DNA from: Collinsella sp. An307 | GTDB taxonomy: Bacteria > Actinomycetota > Coriobacteriia > Coriobacteriales > Coriobacteriaceae | Direction of reading: 5' to 3' | Length of the DNA: 64,000 nt | Assembly (NCBI RefSeq): GCF_002161805.1 | Contig: NZ_NFIP01000003.1 | Span: forward strand, 46,341-110,340 | Shown here: one piece after another, positions 17,461-24,964 of the stretch | Position numbering within the stretch: the first letter of the stretch is position 1 | How the letters are laid out: the number at the start of each line of letters is the position of its first letter | Translations under genes and position numbers: made by a program | The notes under the pieces: model-generated | The model's input: the letters and a program-made list of their open reading frames with translations, nothing else | Told to the model about the DNA's origin: nothing | Database searches by the model: none

Positions 17461-18423
17461 ATGTGCACGGGCATCCGCTTTACCGACGCGGCGGGAAAGA
17501 TGTTCTTTGGCCGCAACCTCGATTGGACCCAGGGCTATGGCGAACGCGTGGTGGTGACGCCCCACGCGGCAAAGGTCCCCGGGGCGTTCAGCCGCTCGAC
17601 AGATCTCGAATGGGGCCACGCTGTCATTGGCATGGGTATTGTGGTGGACGACGTGCCGCTCTATTTTGACTGCGGCAACGACGCGGGCCTTGCCGTCGCG
17701 GGTCTCAACTTCCCGCAGAGCGCCCGCTACGCCAAAGCGCCCGTGGTGGGACGCACCAACGTGGCGGCCTACGAGTTCCCGTTCTGGATCGCCCGCAACT
17801 TTGCGACTATCGACGAGGTTCGCGACGCGCTCGCCGATGTGACCGTGGTGGCAAAGCCCGTGAACGAAGCGCTGCCGGTGGCAAAACTCCACTGGCTTAT
17901 CGCCGATGCAACGGGCAGCCTTGCGGTCGAGTGCCTGGACGACGGGCTGCGCGTGTGGGAAAACGACGTTGACACGCTCACCAACGAGCCCGATTTTGGT
18001 TGGCAGCGCGAGAACCTGCGCAACTACCTCACGCTCAACGTGGACGACCCCAAGGCAGCCGCGTGGGGAGAGGCAACGCTCGCCCCCTTTGGCACGGGCG
18101 TGGGCATGCACGGGATCCCCGGTGACTACAGCGGCCCCTCGCGTTTCATCAAGGCGGCCTTTGTGAACAATCACTATCCGACCGAAACCGGCGAGGCGGC
18201 AAACGTCGTGCGCCTCTTCCGCACGCTTGGTTCGGTCGCAGTGCCCATGGGCGCCGCCCGCACTGCCCAGGGCGCATGGGAAAAGACGCTTTACACGAGC
18301 TGCTTCTCGGCAAACACCCTCACCTATTACCATGCGACGTACGAGAACCCGCGCATCGCTGCCTATCCGCTCTCTTCGTGCAACCTAAACTCCCAGGAGC
18401 TGCAGATTCTCTCTGCGGCGTAG
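17461..18423 (+). CDS. bsh: Bile salt hydrolase (choloylglycine hydrolase)
   Basis: 320 residues of the Ntn-hydrolase choloylglycine family. The start MCTGIRF gives the processed nucleophile Cys2. Arg18 and Asp21 (GRNLDW), Asn83 in AGLNFP (Asn rather than the Tyr typical of penicillin V acylases), the TNEPDF Asn and the GPSRF Arg are all present, so a bile-acid amidase is more likely than a penicillin acylase. It removes glycine or taurine from conjugated bile acids in the cytoplasm. ATG 17461 is fixed by the need for Cys2. An MFS exporter gene follows after 63 bp. Confidence 0.93.
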   Translation: MCTGIRFTDAAGKMFFGRNLDWTQGYGERVVVTPHAAKVPGAFSRSTDLEWGHAVIGMGIVVDDVPLYFDCGNDAGLAVAGLNFPQSARYAKAPVVGRTNVAAYEFPFWIARNFATIDEVRDALADVTVVAKPVNEALPVAKLHWLIADATGSLAVECLDDGLRVWENDVDTLTNEPDFGWQRENLRNYLTLNVDDPKAAAWGEATLAPFGTGVGMHGIPGDYSGPSRFIKAAFVNNHYPTETGEAANVVRLFRTLGSVAVPMGAARTAQGAWEKTLYTSCFSANTLTYYHATYENPRIAAYPLSSCNLNSQELQILSAA

Positions 18424-18430
18424 CGCCATG

Positions 18431-18459
18431 CGGCCGGCGGGTGCGATGCCCGCCGGCCG
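18431..18459 (+). terminator. Hairpin between bile salt hydrolase and MFS genes
   Basis: Perfect 11-bp stem CGGCCGGCGGG / CCCGCCGGCCG around a 7-nt loop. Only a short CCGTTT follows, so it may attenuate rather than fully end transcription into the transporter gene. Confidence 0.55.
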
Positions 18460-18486
18460 ACCGTTTCCCTCAACAAAAGGATCGAT

Positions 18487-20112
18487 ATGTCTTCCACTCC
18501 GGTCACGGCTGCGCCGGATTGCACTTCTGCGCGGCACAAATTCATGGTTCTGCCGGTCATTGTTCTTATCTTGGCGCAGATGGGCACCACGGGCGATAAC
18601 GGAGCGTTGTCTCTCGCTACCTCGGCGCTCACGCGCGAGCTCGGCGCCACGACCTCAGACATTCAGCTCGCCAACATGATTTATCCGCTCGTGGGCGGCG
18701 CCTTTATGATCGCCGGCGGCCTTATGGGCACCATCCTCGGCTGGAAGCGGGCGTTTCGCATCGGCGCCGTGCTTTGCGCGGCGGGCGAGGTGGCGCTCGC
18801 CGTCGCGCCCAACATGTTCGTGTTCATTTGGGTTGGGCGTGTGCTCGTGGGGCTCGGTGCGAGCTTTCTCATTCCGTCGGTGCTCGGCCTCATCCCGGTC
18901 ATGTACACCGGGCGCGACCGCATGGTCGCCTTTGGGTGCATCGGCGCGGCCTCGGGCCTCTCGGCGGTGCTGCCCCTCATGTTGGGCGTGGTCATGGAAG
19001 TCGCGGGCATGCACGTGACCTTCTTCACGCTTGCGGCGTACTTTGTAGCGGTGGCAGCGGCGTCGCTCGCCTTGCCGCCCATCGCCGAGGCGGACGAGAA
19101 GCTGCGCTTCGACGGCATAGGCGTCACGCTCGCCGCACTCGGCCTGTTCCTCTTCCTCATCGGTCTCTCGAGTGTGTCGAGTTGGGGTCTTGTGCGTCCG
19201 CTTGACGGGTGCCCCTTCACGCTCTTTGGCATCTCGCCGGCGCTTCCCATGGCTGCCGCCGGCATTGTGGTGCTTGCGATTCTTATTAAGGTCGAGGGGA
19301 CGGTCGAGAAAAAGAACGGCATCGCGCTGCTCCCGCGGTCGTTTCTCACCACGCCGCAGGTGCTCGCGGGGCTTATCGCCAACGCCATCACCTTTTTCTT
19401 CATGGGTGCGCAGTCCATCCTGATGGCACCCTATCTCCAGCTCGTTGCCGGGTGGACGCCCGTCGACGTGGGGACCATCTCCATCGCAACCGGTGTTCCC
19501 ACCTTTGCGCTCGCCCTCGGCATCCCTAAGCTCATGCCCAACGCCCACCCGCGGCGCGTCATCCAGACGGGGTATCTCGCCATGGCACTCGCCCTCGGCA
19601 TCATGGCGTTGTCGGTCACCGTCGACGGGTGCAGCCGTGTGGGTGTCTACCTGGGTGCTTTTATGGCTGGCGTGGGCGCGGGCACGGTGTCGTCGCACGC
19701 GAGCAACGTGGTCGCTCTGGCGCTGCCCGAGCGCGATGCGGCGCAGTCCGGCGGTATTCAGAGCACGATGCGCAACGTGGGCCAGGCCATCGGCGTGGCA
19801 CTGCTTGGCGCGGTGCTCCTCTTTGGCATCACGAGCTCGGTGCGCGTCCGCGCCGCCGCGGACCCGGCCATCTCTCCTTCTGTTGCGGAGCGTCTCTCTA
19901 CCGTGAACATCAACTTGGGTAGCGACGCGGACTTTGAGCGACAGATAGTAGACATCCCCATGACCGATGCCGAGCGGAGTGATCTGGTGCGCATTCAGGC
20001 ACAGGCTCGCTTCGAGTCGACGCGCATCGCCTATGCGGTCGGTGCCGCCGTGGTGCTGCTCGGTTTGGCGTCGACGCCTGCCATCAAGGTGGCCGAGAAG
20101 CAGAAGGGCTGA
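18487..20112 (+). CDS. MFS transporter, DHA2-like
   Basis: 541 residues with about 14 predicted membrane helices, the size and layout of DHA2 drug/H+ antiporters. The family signature after TM2 is present as GLMGTILGWKRAF, and GRVLVGLGASFLIPSVLGLI matches motif C-like region. A hydrophilic loop (about residues 455-500) precedes the last helix. It lies directly after the bile salt hydrolase gene, separated by a hairpin, so bile-acid efflux or exchange is a reasonable guess, but substrate cannot be read from sequence. Confidence 0.88.
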   Translation: MSSTPVTAAPDCTSARHKFMVLPVIVLILAQMGTTGDNGALSLATSALTRELGATTSDIQLANMIYPLVGGAFMIAGGLMGTILGWKRAFRIGAVLCAAGEVALAVAPNMFVFIWVGRVLVGLGASFLIPSVLGLIPVMYTGRDRMVAFGCIGAASGLSAVLPLMLGVVMEVAGMHVTFFTLAAYFVAVAAASLALPPIAEADEKLRFDGIGVTLAALGLFLFLIGLSSVSSWGLVRPLDGCPFTLFGISPALPMAAAGIVVLAILIKVEGTVEKKNGIALLPRSFLTTPQVLAGLIANAITFFFMGAQSILMAPYLQLVAGWTPVDVGTISIATGVPTFALALGIPKLMPNAHPRRVIQTGYLAMALALGIMALSVTVDGCSRVGVYLGAFMAGVGAGTVSSHASNVVALALPERDAAQSGGIQSTMRNVGQAIGVALLGAVLLFGITSSVRVRAAADPAISPSVAERLSTVNINLGSDADFERQIVDIPMTDAERSDLVRIQAQARFESTRIAYAVGAAVVLLGLASTPAIKVAEKQKG

Positions 20113-20174
20113 GGGACCCGCGCGGATTGCTCGGCATGATACGCCGCTGGCTCCCTCCCGGCACCCCTCACATC

Positions 20175-20206
20175 GATGCCCGTCGCAGGTGCGGCGGGCA
20201 TCTTTT
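20175..20206 (+). terminator. Rho-independent terminator after MFS gene
   Basis: GATGCCCGTCGC (20175-20186), loop AGGT, GCGGCGGGCATC (20191-20202) then TTTT. One mismatch in a 12-bp stem. Confidence 0.75.
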
Positions 20207-20265
20207 GCATCCATGGCTGATATACTGGACCTGTATGTAGAAACCCCCCTTGCCTAGGAGGAGCC

Positions 20266-21249
20266 ATGGACCTCAACAAGCGTCCCGACGACATGGTCCG
20301 CATCACCACCCCCGAGCTCGCACAGGCGTTCATCGCCGAGCAGGTTGAGGCCTGCCGTGCGCAGATTGGCGACAAGAAGGTGCTGCTCGCGCTTTCGGGC
20401 GGCGTCGATTCGAGCGTCGTCGCGGCGCTTCTCATTCGCGCCGTGGGTAAGCAGCTTATCTGCGTGCACGTGAACCACGGCCTCATGCGCAAGGGCGAGT
20501 CCGAGCAGGTCATCGACGTTTTCAAGAACCAGATGGACGCCAACCTCGTCTATGTGGACGCAACCGACCGCTTCCTCAACCTGCTCGAGGGCGTGGCGGA
20601 GCCCGAGCGTAAGCGCAAGATCATCGGCGCCGAGTTCATCCGCGTGTTCGAGGAGGAGGCCCGCAAGGTCGCCGACGACGTCGCGTTCCTCGCGCAGGGC
20701 ACCATCTACCCGGATATCCTCGAGTCCGATGGCGTGAAGGCCCATCACAACGTGGGCGGTCTGCCCGAGGACCTGCAGTTCGAGCTTTGCGAGCCCGTGA
20801 AGCTCCTCTTTAAGGACGAGGTGCGTGTGGTCGGCCGCGAGCTGGGGCTCCCCGAGTCCATGGTCGAGCGCCAGCCGTTCCCTGGCCCGGGCCTGGGCGT
20901 GCGCTGCCTCGGTGCCATTACGCGCGATCGCCTAACGGCGCTGCGCGAGGCCGACGCGATTCTGCGCGAGGAGTTTGCCGAGGCAGGTCTTGCCGGCAAG
21001 GTCTGGCAGTACTTTGTTGTCGTGCCCGACATGCGCGCCACGGGCGTGCGCGACGGCAAGCGCGCCTACGAGTGGCCGGCGATCATTCGCGCCGTCAACA
21101 CGGTCGATGCCATGACCGTCACGGTGCCGGAGCTCGACTGGGCGCTCATGAAGCGCATTGCCGAGCGCATCCTCGCCGAGGTGCCGGGCATCTGCCGCGT
21201 GGCTATGGACCTTACGCCCAAACCCATCGGCACCATCGAGTGGGAGTAG
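20266..21249 (+). CDS. guaA: GMP synthase, ATP-pyrophosphatase subunit only
   Basis: 327 residues. The ATP-PPase P-loop LALSGGVDSSVV, the GTIYPDILES and ERQPFPGPGLGVRCLG motifs, and the C-terminal dimerisation domain ending KPIGTIEWE are complete. The N-terminal class I glutamine amidotransferase domain (about 190 residues with a G-x-C-x-G nucleophile) of standard bacterial GuaA is absent, and RBS AGGAGGAG sits right at ATG 20266, so it is not a missed upstream start. This is the two-subunit arrangement known from archaea. The enzyme aminates XMP to GMP with ATP; ammonia would come from a separate glutaminase not in this window, or from free NH3. Confidence 0.92.
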   Translation: MDLNKRPDDMVRITTPELAQAFIAEQVEACRAQIGDKKVLLALSGGVDSSVVAALLIRAVGKQLICVHVNHGLMRKGESEQVIDVFKNQMDANLVYVDATDRFLNLLEGVAEPERKRKIIGAEFIRVFEEEARKVADDVAFLAQGTIYPDILESDGVKAHHNVGGLPEDLQFELCEPVKLLFKDEVRVVGRELGLPESMVERQPFPGPGLGVRCLGAITRDRLTALREADAILREEFAEAGLAGKVWQYFVVVPDMRATGVRDGKRAYEWPAIIRAVNTVDAMTVTVPELDWALMKRIAERILAEVPGICRVAMDLTPKPIGTIEWE

Positions 21250-21308
21250 CCTGTGTAACGCACATGGTTTTGAAAAATGCTAAAAATGTTGCGGTAAAAG
21301 CCGAATAT

Positions 21309-21345
21309 CGCCTCCTGGCTCTTTATGGGAGCCGGGAGGCGTTTT
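21309..21345 (+). terminator. Rho-independent terminator after guaA
   Basis: CGCCTCCTGGCTC (21309-21321), 7-nt loop, GAGCCGGGAGGCG (21329-21341), then TTTT. One wobble pair. Confidence 0.85.
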
Positions 21346-21371
21346 CTGTGAGACTGAGCCGTCGCAGGTAG

Positions 21372-21530
21372 CATCTCAAGAAGATTCGGCCGTTCGACTG
21401 CAAACGCGACGGCTATCCGCGCTATCTCTTCACGCTCGACCCGCTCCTTTATCAGCACGAGGGCGTGAAGCGCCTCATCCTCATCGATTTCAAAGCCGAG
21501 GGGCAAAACCTGTTCGGTGATAGCGTGTAG
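21372..21530 (+). pseudogene. Possible coding remnant without a start
   Basis: Between a TAG (21369-21371) and a TAG (21528-21530) the plus frame reads about 52 residues of balanced, protein-like composition, e.g. RDGYPRYLFTLDPLLYQHEG then VKRLILIDFKAEGQNLF. There is no ATG, GTG or TTG at its beginning and no ribosome binding site. The family is not recognised. It may be the tail of a deleted gene; chance open sequence is the alternative. Confidence 0.35.
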
Positions 21531-21578
21531 ACTACCGGGTAGTGTTCGAATCACGATGACAATCAGGGTGTGACGCTT

Positions 21579-22205
21579 ATGGATCTTGCCGAGGTGAGTG
21601 CGCGCATGGCCGACGGGAGGCTCTATGCCTCCAATAGCCCCGAGCTATTTGCTGAGCAAGCGCGCTACCGCGACGTGCTGGACGCATATAATCGCCTGCC
21701 GTTTGGTAATGCGGACGAGCGCGAGAGACTCTTGCGCAAGCTCGTCGCCGAGGCGGGAACGGACTGCATGATCGAGCCGCTCTTTCACGCCAACTGGGGC
21801 GGCGCCAACTTGCACCTGGGGGACCGGGTGTATGCGAACATGGGGCTCACGCTCGTGGACGATGCAGACATTTTCATCGAGGATGATGTGATGATCGGCC
21901 CCAACGTCACCCTCTGTACCGGAACGCATCCGGTCGCTCCGCGCCTGCGTGCAAAGGGCGCCCAGTACAACAAACCCGTCCGCATCTGCCGCGGCGCATG
22001 GATCGGTGCTGGCAGCATCGTGCTGCCAGGCGTGACGGTGGGCGAGGGCTCGGTTGTGGGCGCCGGCAGTGTGGTCGTGCACGACATCCCTGCCGGCGTG
22101 ATTGCGGTGGGCAACCCCTGCCGTGTCCTGCGCAAGATCGACGAGGCTGACGAGCGCTTCTTTGACCACGGGAAGCCGGTCGATCCGTTCTGGCTTAACG
22201 ATTAG
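21579..22205 (+). CDS. Sugar O-acetyltransferase (maltose/galactoside type)
   Basis: 208 residues. An N-terminal MAC-type helical segment (MADGRLYASNSPELFAEQARYR) precedes a left-handed parallel beta-helix of hexapeptide repeats (EPLFHANWGGANLHLGDRVY, NMGLTLVDDADIFIEDDVMI, GPNVTLCTGTHPV with the catalytic His). It transfers acetyl from acetyl-CoA to a sugar hydroxyl. ATG 21579 fits the RBS AGGGTG better than the GTG at 21570. Confidence 0.92.
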   Translation: MDLAEVSARMADGRLYASNSPELFAEQARYRDVLDAYNRLPFGNADERERLLRKLVAEAGTDCMIEPLFHANWGGANLHLGDRVYANMGLTLVDDADIFIEDDVMIGPNVTLCTGTHPVAPRLRAKGAQYNKPVRICRGAWIGAGSIVLPGVTVGEGSVVGAGSVVVHDIPAGVIAVGNPCRVLRKIDEADERFFDHGKPVDPFWLND

Positions 22206-22213
22206 GGGAAGCA

Positions 22214-22768
22214 ATGGGCGGATGGGAGCTGGATGCGCTTCATGCCATACAGGGGCTGCATGGTCCCGCGCCCGATGCGCTCATGGTTACGGCGTCGGCG
22301 CTCGGCTCTCATTCACTGATATGGCTCGTTGCAGCAGCGGCTCTTTTGGTGTCTCGACGGACGCGCACCGCGGGCGTGGCAATCCTTGTTGCCGTTGCTG
22401 CCGCCGAATTCGCTGTACCTGCAATCAAGGCCGTTGTTATGCGCCCGCGACCCTATATGGTTGATACCACCGTTGCGCTTATCGCGCCCGCGCCGGGTGG
22501 CTGGTCGTTTCCTTCGGGTCATACTACCTGCGCCTTTGCCTGCGCTGCTGCCATGGCGGTGTCGCTCGGGCGTGCGCGCTGGAAGCTCTGGCTACCTGTT
22601 TGGGCGCTCGCAGCAACCGTTGCCTTCTCGCGGCTCTACTTGTTCGTCCATTGGCCTAGCGATGTTGCCGCGGGCGTGGCCCTTGGCGTAGCGCTCGGCG
22701 CTGCGTCCGCCCTGTTGGTATCATCATGGGTGAAGGTGCGGCAAGGTAGAGGAGGGGAGCGCGCGTGA
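22214..22768 (+). CDS. PAP2-family membrane phosphatase
   Basis: 184 residues with about five membrane helices. All three phosphatase motifs are present: KAVVMRPRP, PSGH in WSFPSGHTT, and SRLYLFVHWPSD. The family acts on lipid phosphates such as undecaprenyl or phosphatidyl-glycerol phosphates at the outer membrane face. The gene starts 8 bp after the acetyltransferase stop and overlaps the next gene by 4 bp (GTGA), so the three form one operon. Confidence 0.9.
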   Translation: MGGWELDALHAIQGLHGPAPDALMVTASALGSHSLIWLVAAAALLVSRRTRTAGVAILVAVAAAEFAVPAIKAVVMRPRPYMVDTTVALIAPAPGGWSFPSGHTTCAFACAAAMAVSLGRARWKLWLPVWALAATVAFSRLYLFVHWPSDVAAGVALGVALGAASALLVSSWVKVRQGRGGERA

Positions 22769-23448
22769 CGGAACAGGGCCTCGTGCTGCCGGAAGGACTC
22801 GAGCTTCAACAAACGCAAGCCGGACTCACGCTCGCCGGCGATGGCATGACGCTCACGCCTGATTTTGCCGATATGCTTCCGCGTGTGCGTGCCGGGGCGC
22901 TTGCGCGCGAGCTCCTCGTGCGGGCGGCAAAGGTCAAGGCTCCCACAGGTACGGTGCCCCTTGCCGTGGATGCGACGGCAGGTCTTGGCGAGGATTCCTT
23001 CCTGTTAGCAGCCGCGGGCTTTGAGGTGCTGCTCTTTGAGCGAGATCCCGTTATCGCCGCCCTTCTTGCCGATGCGCTCGAGCGTGCCCGCCGCGCGTCC
23101 GCGACGGCGGAGATTGCCGCCCGCATGACGCTTACGGGCTCTGACAGTACAGAAGGGCTCCGCCACCTCGACCGCACCCCCGACGTGGTCTACCTCGATC
23201 CGATGTTTCCCGAGCGACGCAAGAGCGCTGCGGTAAAGAAGAAGTTCCAGCTTCTGCACCATCTCGAGCGCCCCTGCGACGACGCGGACGCGCTTATGGA
23301 CGCCGCGCTCGCGGCCCATCCCAAAAAGATCGTGGTGAAGCGCCCTGTTAAGGGACCGCATCTTGCTGGGGTCAAGCCGAGCTACAGCCTTGCGGGCAAG
23401 GCCGTGCGCTACGACGTTATCGTGCCTGCGATTCCAAAGAATCGTTGA
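22765..23448 (+). CDS. rsmJ: RsmJ-like 16S rRNA guanine-N2 methyltransferase
   Basis: 227 residues from a GTG overlapping the previous stop. The SAM-binding motif VDATAGLGEDSFLLAAAGFE with FERDPV, and the catalytic YLDPMFPERRKSA, match RsmJ (methylates G1516 of 16S rRNA). The C-terminal KRPVKGPHL..PSYSLAGKAVRYDVI is also typical. The N-terminus is shorter than in E. coli. Assigned by motif only. Confidence 0.85.
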   Translation: MTEQGLVLPEGLELQQTQAGLTLAGDGMTLTPDFADMLPRVRAGALARELLVRAAKVKAPTGTVPLAVDATAGLGEDSFLLAAAGFEVLLFERDPVIAALLADALERARRASATAEIAARMTLTGSDSTEGLRHLDRTPDVVYLDPMFPERRKSAAVKKKFQLLHHLERPCDDADALMDAALAAHPKKIVVKRPVKGPHLAGVKPSYSLAGKAVRYDVIVPAIPKNR

Positions 23449-23537
23449 TGCCGCGCCGCCCTCCTTTCCGCGGCGGAGCTACGCGGTACCATGGAACATC
23501 CTGTTGTTCTGTTGCATCCCTTTGGTGAGGAGATCTT

Positions 23538-24473
23538 TTGAGGGAGCCCATGCGCAAGCGTAGATTTGCCCTTGTCGTCACGCTGTTGTTGTCTGTCCTT
23601 CTGGGTGCCACCGGCTGCTCAGACACGCAGAGCAAGACCGATCAGACGGCCGCCTCCGTTCAGCAGAGCGCCGGAACCTATGCACAGCAGATTACGGTTG
23701 ACGACGCCTCTTTCACCGACGAGGAGATTGCCTACGCCGAGGACAATCTGGGCTACGAGCGCTACAGCGACCTCGACGTACTCGGTCGATGCGGCGAGGC
23801 CATGGCTTGCCTCGGTCCCGAGACGCTGCCCGCCCGCGGTGAGGAGCGCGAGAGCATCAGCGAGGTTCACCCCACAGGCTGGCACTCTATCCGCTACGAC
23901 TTTGTAGACGGCGGCTCGCTCTACAACCGCAGCCACCTCATCGGCTGGGCCCTCTCGGCAGAGAATGCCAACGAGCGCAACCTCGTGACGGGTACGCGCT
24001 GGATGAACGCCGACGTGATGCGCCCGTTTGAGGAGGATGTGGCAGATTACATCTACAAGACGGATAACCATGTCCTCTACCGCTCGACACCGGTGTTTGA
24101 GGGCGACGAGCTGGTATGTCGCGGTATTCGCGTAGAGGCCCTGTCGCTTGAGGATGGCGGCCGCGAGATCAACTTTGACGTGTGGTGCCCGAACCTCCAG
24201 CCCGGGGTCACCATCGATTATGCGACGGGCGATGCCTGGATCGATGAAGAGACGATCGACGATGTGGTTGAGGACGCTTCTTCGCGGGGTGACGATGCCA
24301 TCGACCGTGATGCAGAGGGTACCTATATCCTCAACACGAGTTCCAAGAAGATTCACGAGCCCGATTGCGAGGGCGTGCAGGATATGTCGCCCCGCAACCG
24401 CGAGGAGTTCACCGGCTCGATTGCCGAGGCCGAGCGTCTGGGTTACAACCTCTGTCCGCAGTGCCTCGGCTAG
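23538..24473 (+). CDS. Exported DNA/RNA non-specific endonuclease lipoprotein
   Basis: 311 residues from TTG 23538 (RBS GAGGAG, 5-nt spacing); ATG 23550 is an alternative. The signal ends in a lipobox LLGATGC, so it is anchored outside the membrane. The nuclease domain holds NRSHLIGWALSAENANERNL with likely catalytic His133 and metal-binding Asn. The last ~45 residues (TYILNTSSKKIHEPDCEGV..NREEFTGSIAEAERLGYNLC..C) form a small Cys/His module like the Ada-type or SH3-linked zinc domains found in DNA-handling proteins. Likely roles are nutrient DNA degradation or DNA handling at the cell surface. Confidence 0.85.
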   Translation: MREPMRKRRFALVVTLLLSVLLGATGCSDTQSKTDQTAASVQQSAGTYAQQITVDDASFTDEEIAYAEDNLGYERYSDLDVLGRCGEAMACLGPETLPARGEERESISEVHPTGWHSIRYDFVDGGSLYNRSHLIGWALSAENANERNLVTGTRWMNADVMRPFEEDVADYIYKTDNHVLYRSTPVFEGDELVCRGIRVEALSLEDGGREINFDVWCPNLQPGVTIDYATGDAWIDEETIDDVVEDASSRGDDAIDRDAEGTYILNTSSKKIHEPDCEGVQDMSPRNREEFTGSIAEAERLGYNLCPQCLG

Positions 24474-24500
24474 CGGGGTCTTCCGCACCGGTGGGCGCCG

Positions 24501-24791
24501 CTACTCCCATGGGTGAGAGGTGAGGTGCCAGCCGCCGCAGTAGCTGCACTTGTAACAGGTAAGGCCGCGCCTGCCGTGCTCGGCGCACGCCTCTATGGCA
24601 AGGAGGGCCTCGCCCTTGGTGGCGTAGCGTTTCTTGGAAGCGCAGGCCTTCTCGTAGCGCGCCTGTTCGCGGCGCTCTGCCAGCGCGTCGTGGCGCTGTT
24701 CCTCGCGCGCAAAGATATCGTCGAAGCCGCCGAGCTCTTCGCGGAACTGCTCGATGCGCTTGGCACGCGCCGATGGTTTTCGACTCGACAT
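24501..24791 (-). CDS. Small basic protein with C-terminal zinc-ribbon-like motif
   Basis: 96 residues from ATG 24791, chosen for the strong RBS GGAGGAGC. The N-terminal part is charged and helical (REELGGFDDIFAREEQRHDA, likely coiled coil); the C-terminus CYKCSYCGGWHLTS has three cysteines and a histidine spaced like a single zinc knuckle. The family of such short CxxCGGWHLTS proteins is uncharacterised. It converges with the nuclease gene. Confidence 0.75.
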   Translation of the reverse strand: MSSRKPSARAKRIEQFREELGGFDDIFAREEQRHDALAERREQARYEKACASKKRYATKGEALLAIEACAEHGRRGLTCYKCSYCGGWHLTSHPWE

Positions 24792-24840
24792 GCTCCTCCG
24801 TCCCTCAGCGTCTAAAACGTACCGCCCGCCGTCCCGCAAT

Positions 24841-24873
24841 GAAAAACGTTTCCAATGGCTGGAAAACGTTTCC
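24841..24873. promoter_or_regulatory. Two LacI-type operators before GH13 gene
   Basis: GAAAAACGTTTCC (24841-24853) and GGAAAACGTTTCC (24861-24873) both contain the AAACGTTT core of LacI/MalR-type operators and are 20 bp apart centre to centre, two helical turns. They lie about 95 bp before the GH13 start, between divergent genes. No lacI-type gene is in the window. Confidence 0.7.
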
Positions 24874-24964
24874 GGCGAATCCGTCCGTCGGCGGCTGTTG
24901 TTCTTGGGTAGTACGATGCCAGAAGGGGCCCTCTTGCGAGGGGTGAAGAGACAAGGAGCACAAC

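Noticed and set aside
18655-20214. 519-codon open frame antisense to the MFS gene
   Set aside because: His/Arg-rich shadow frame with no recognisable features.
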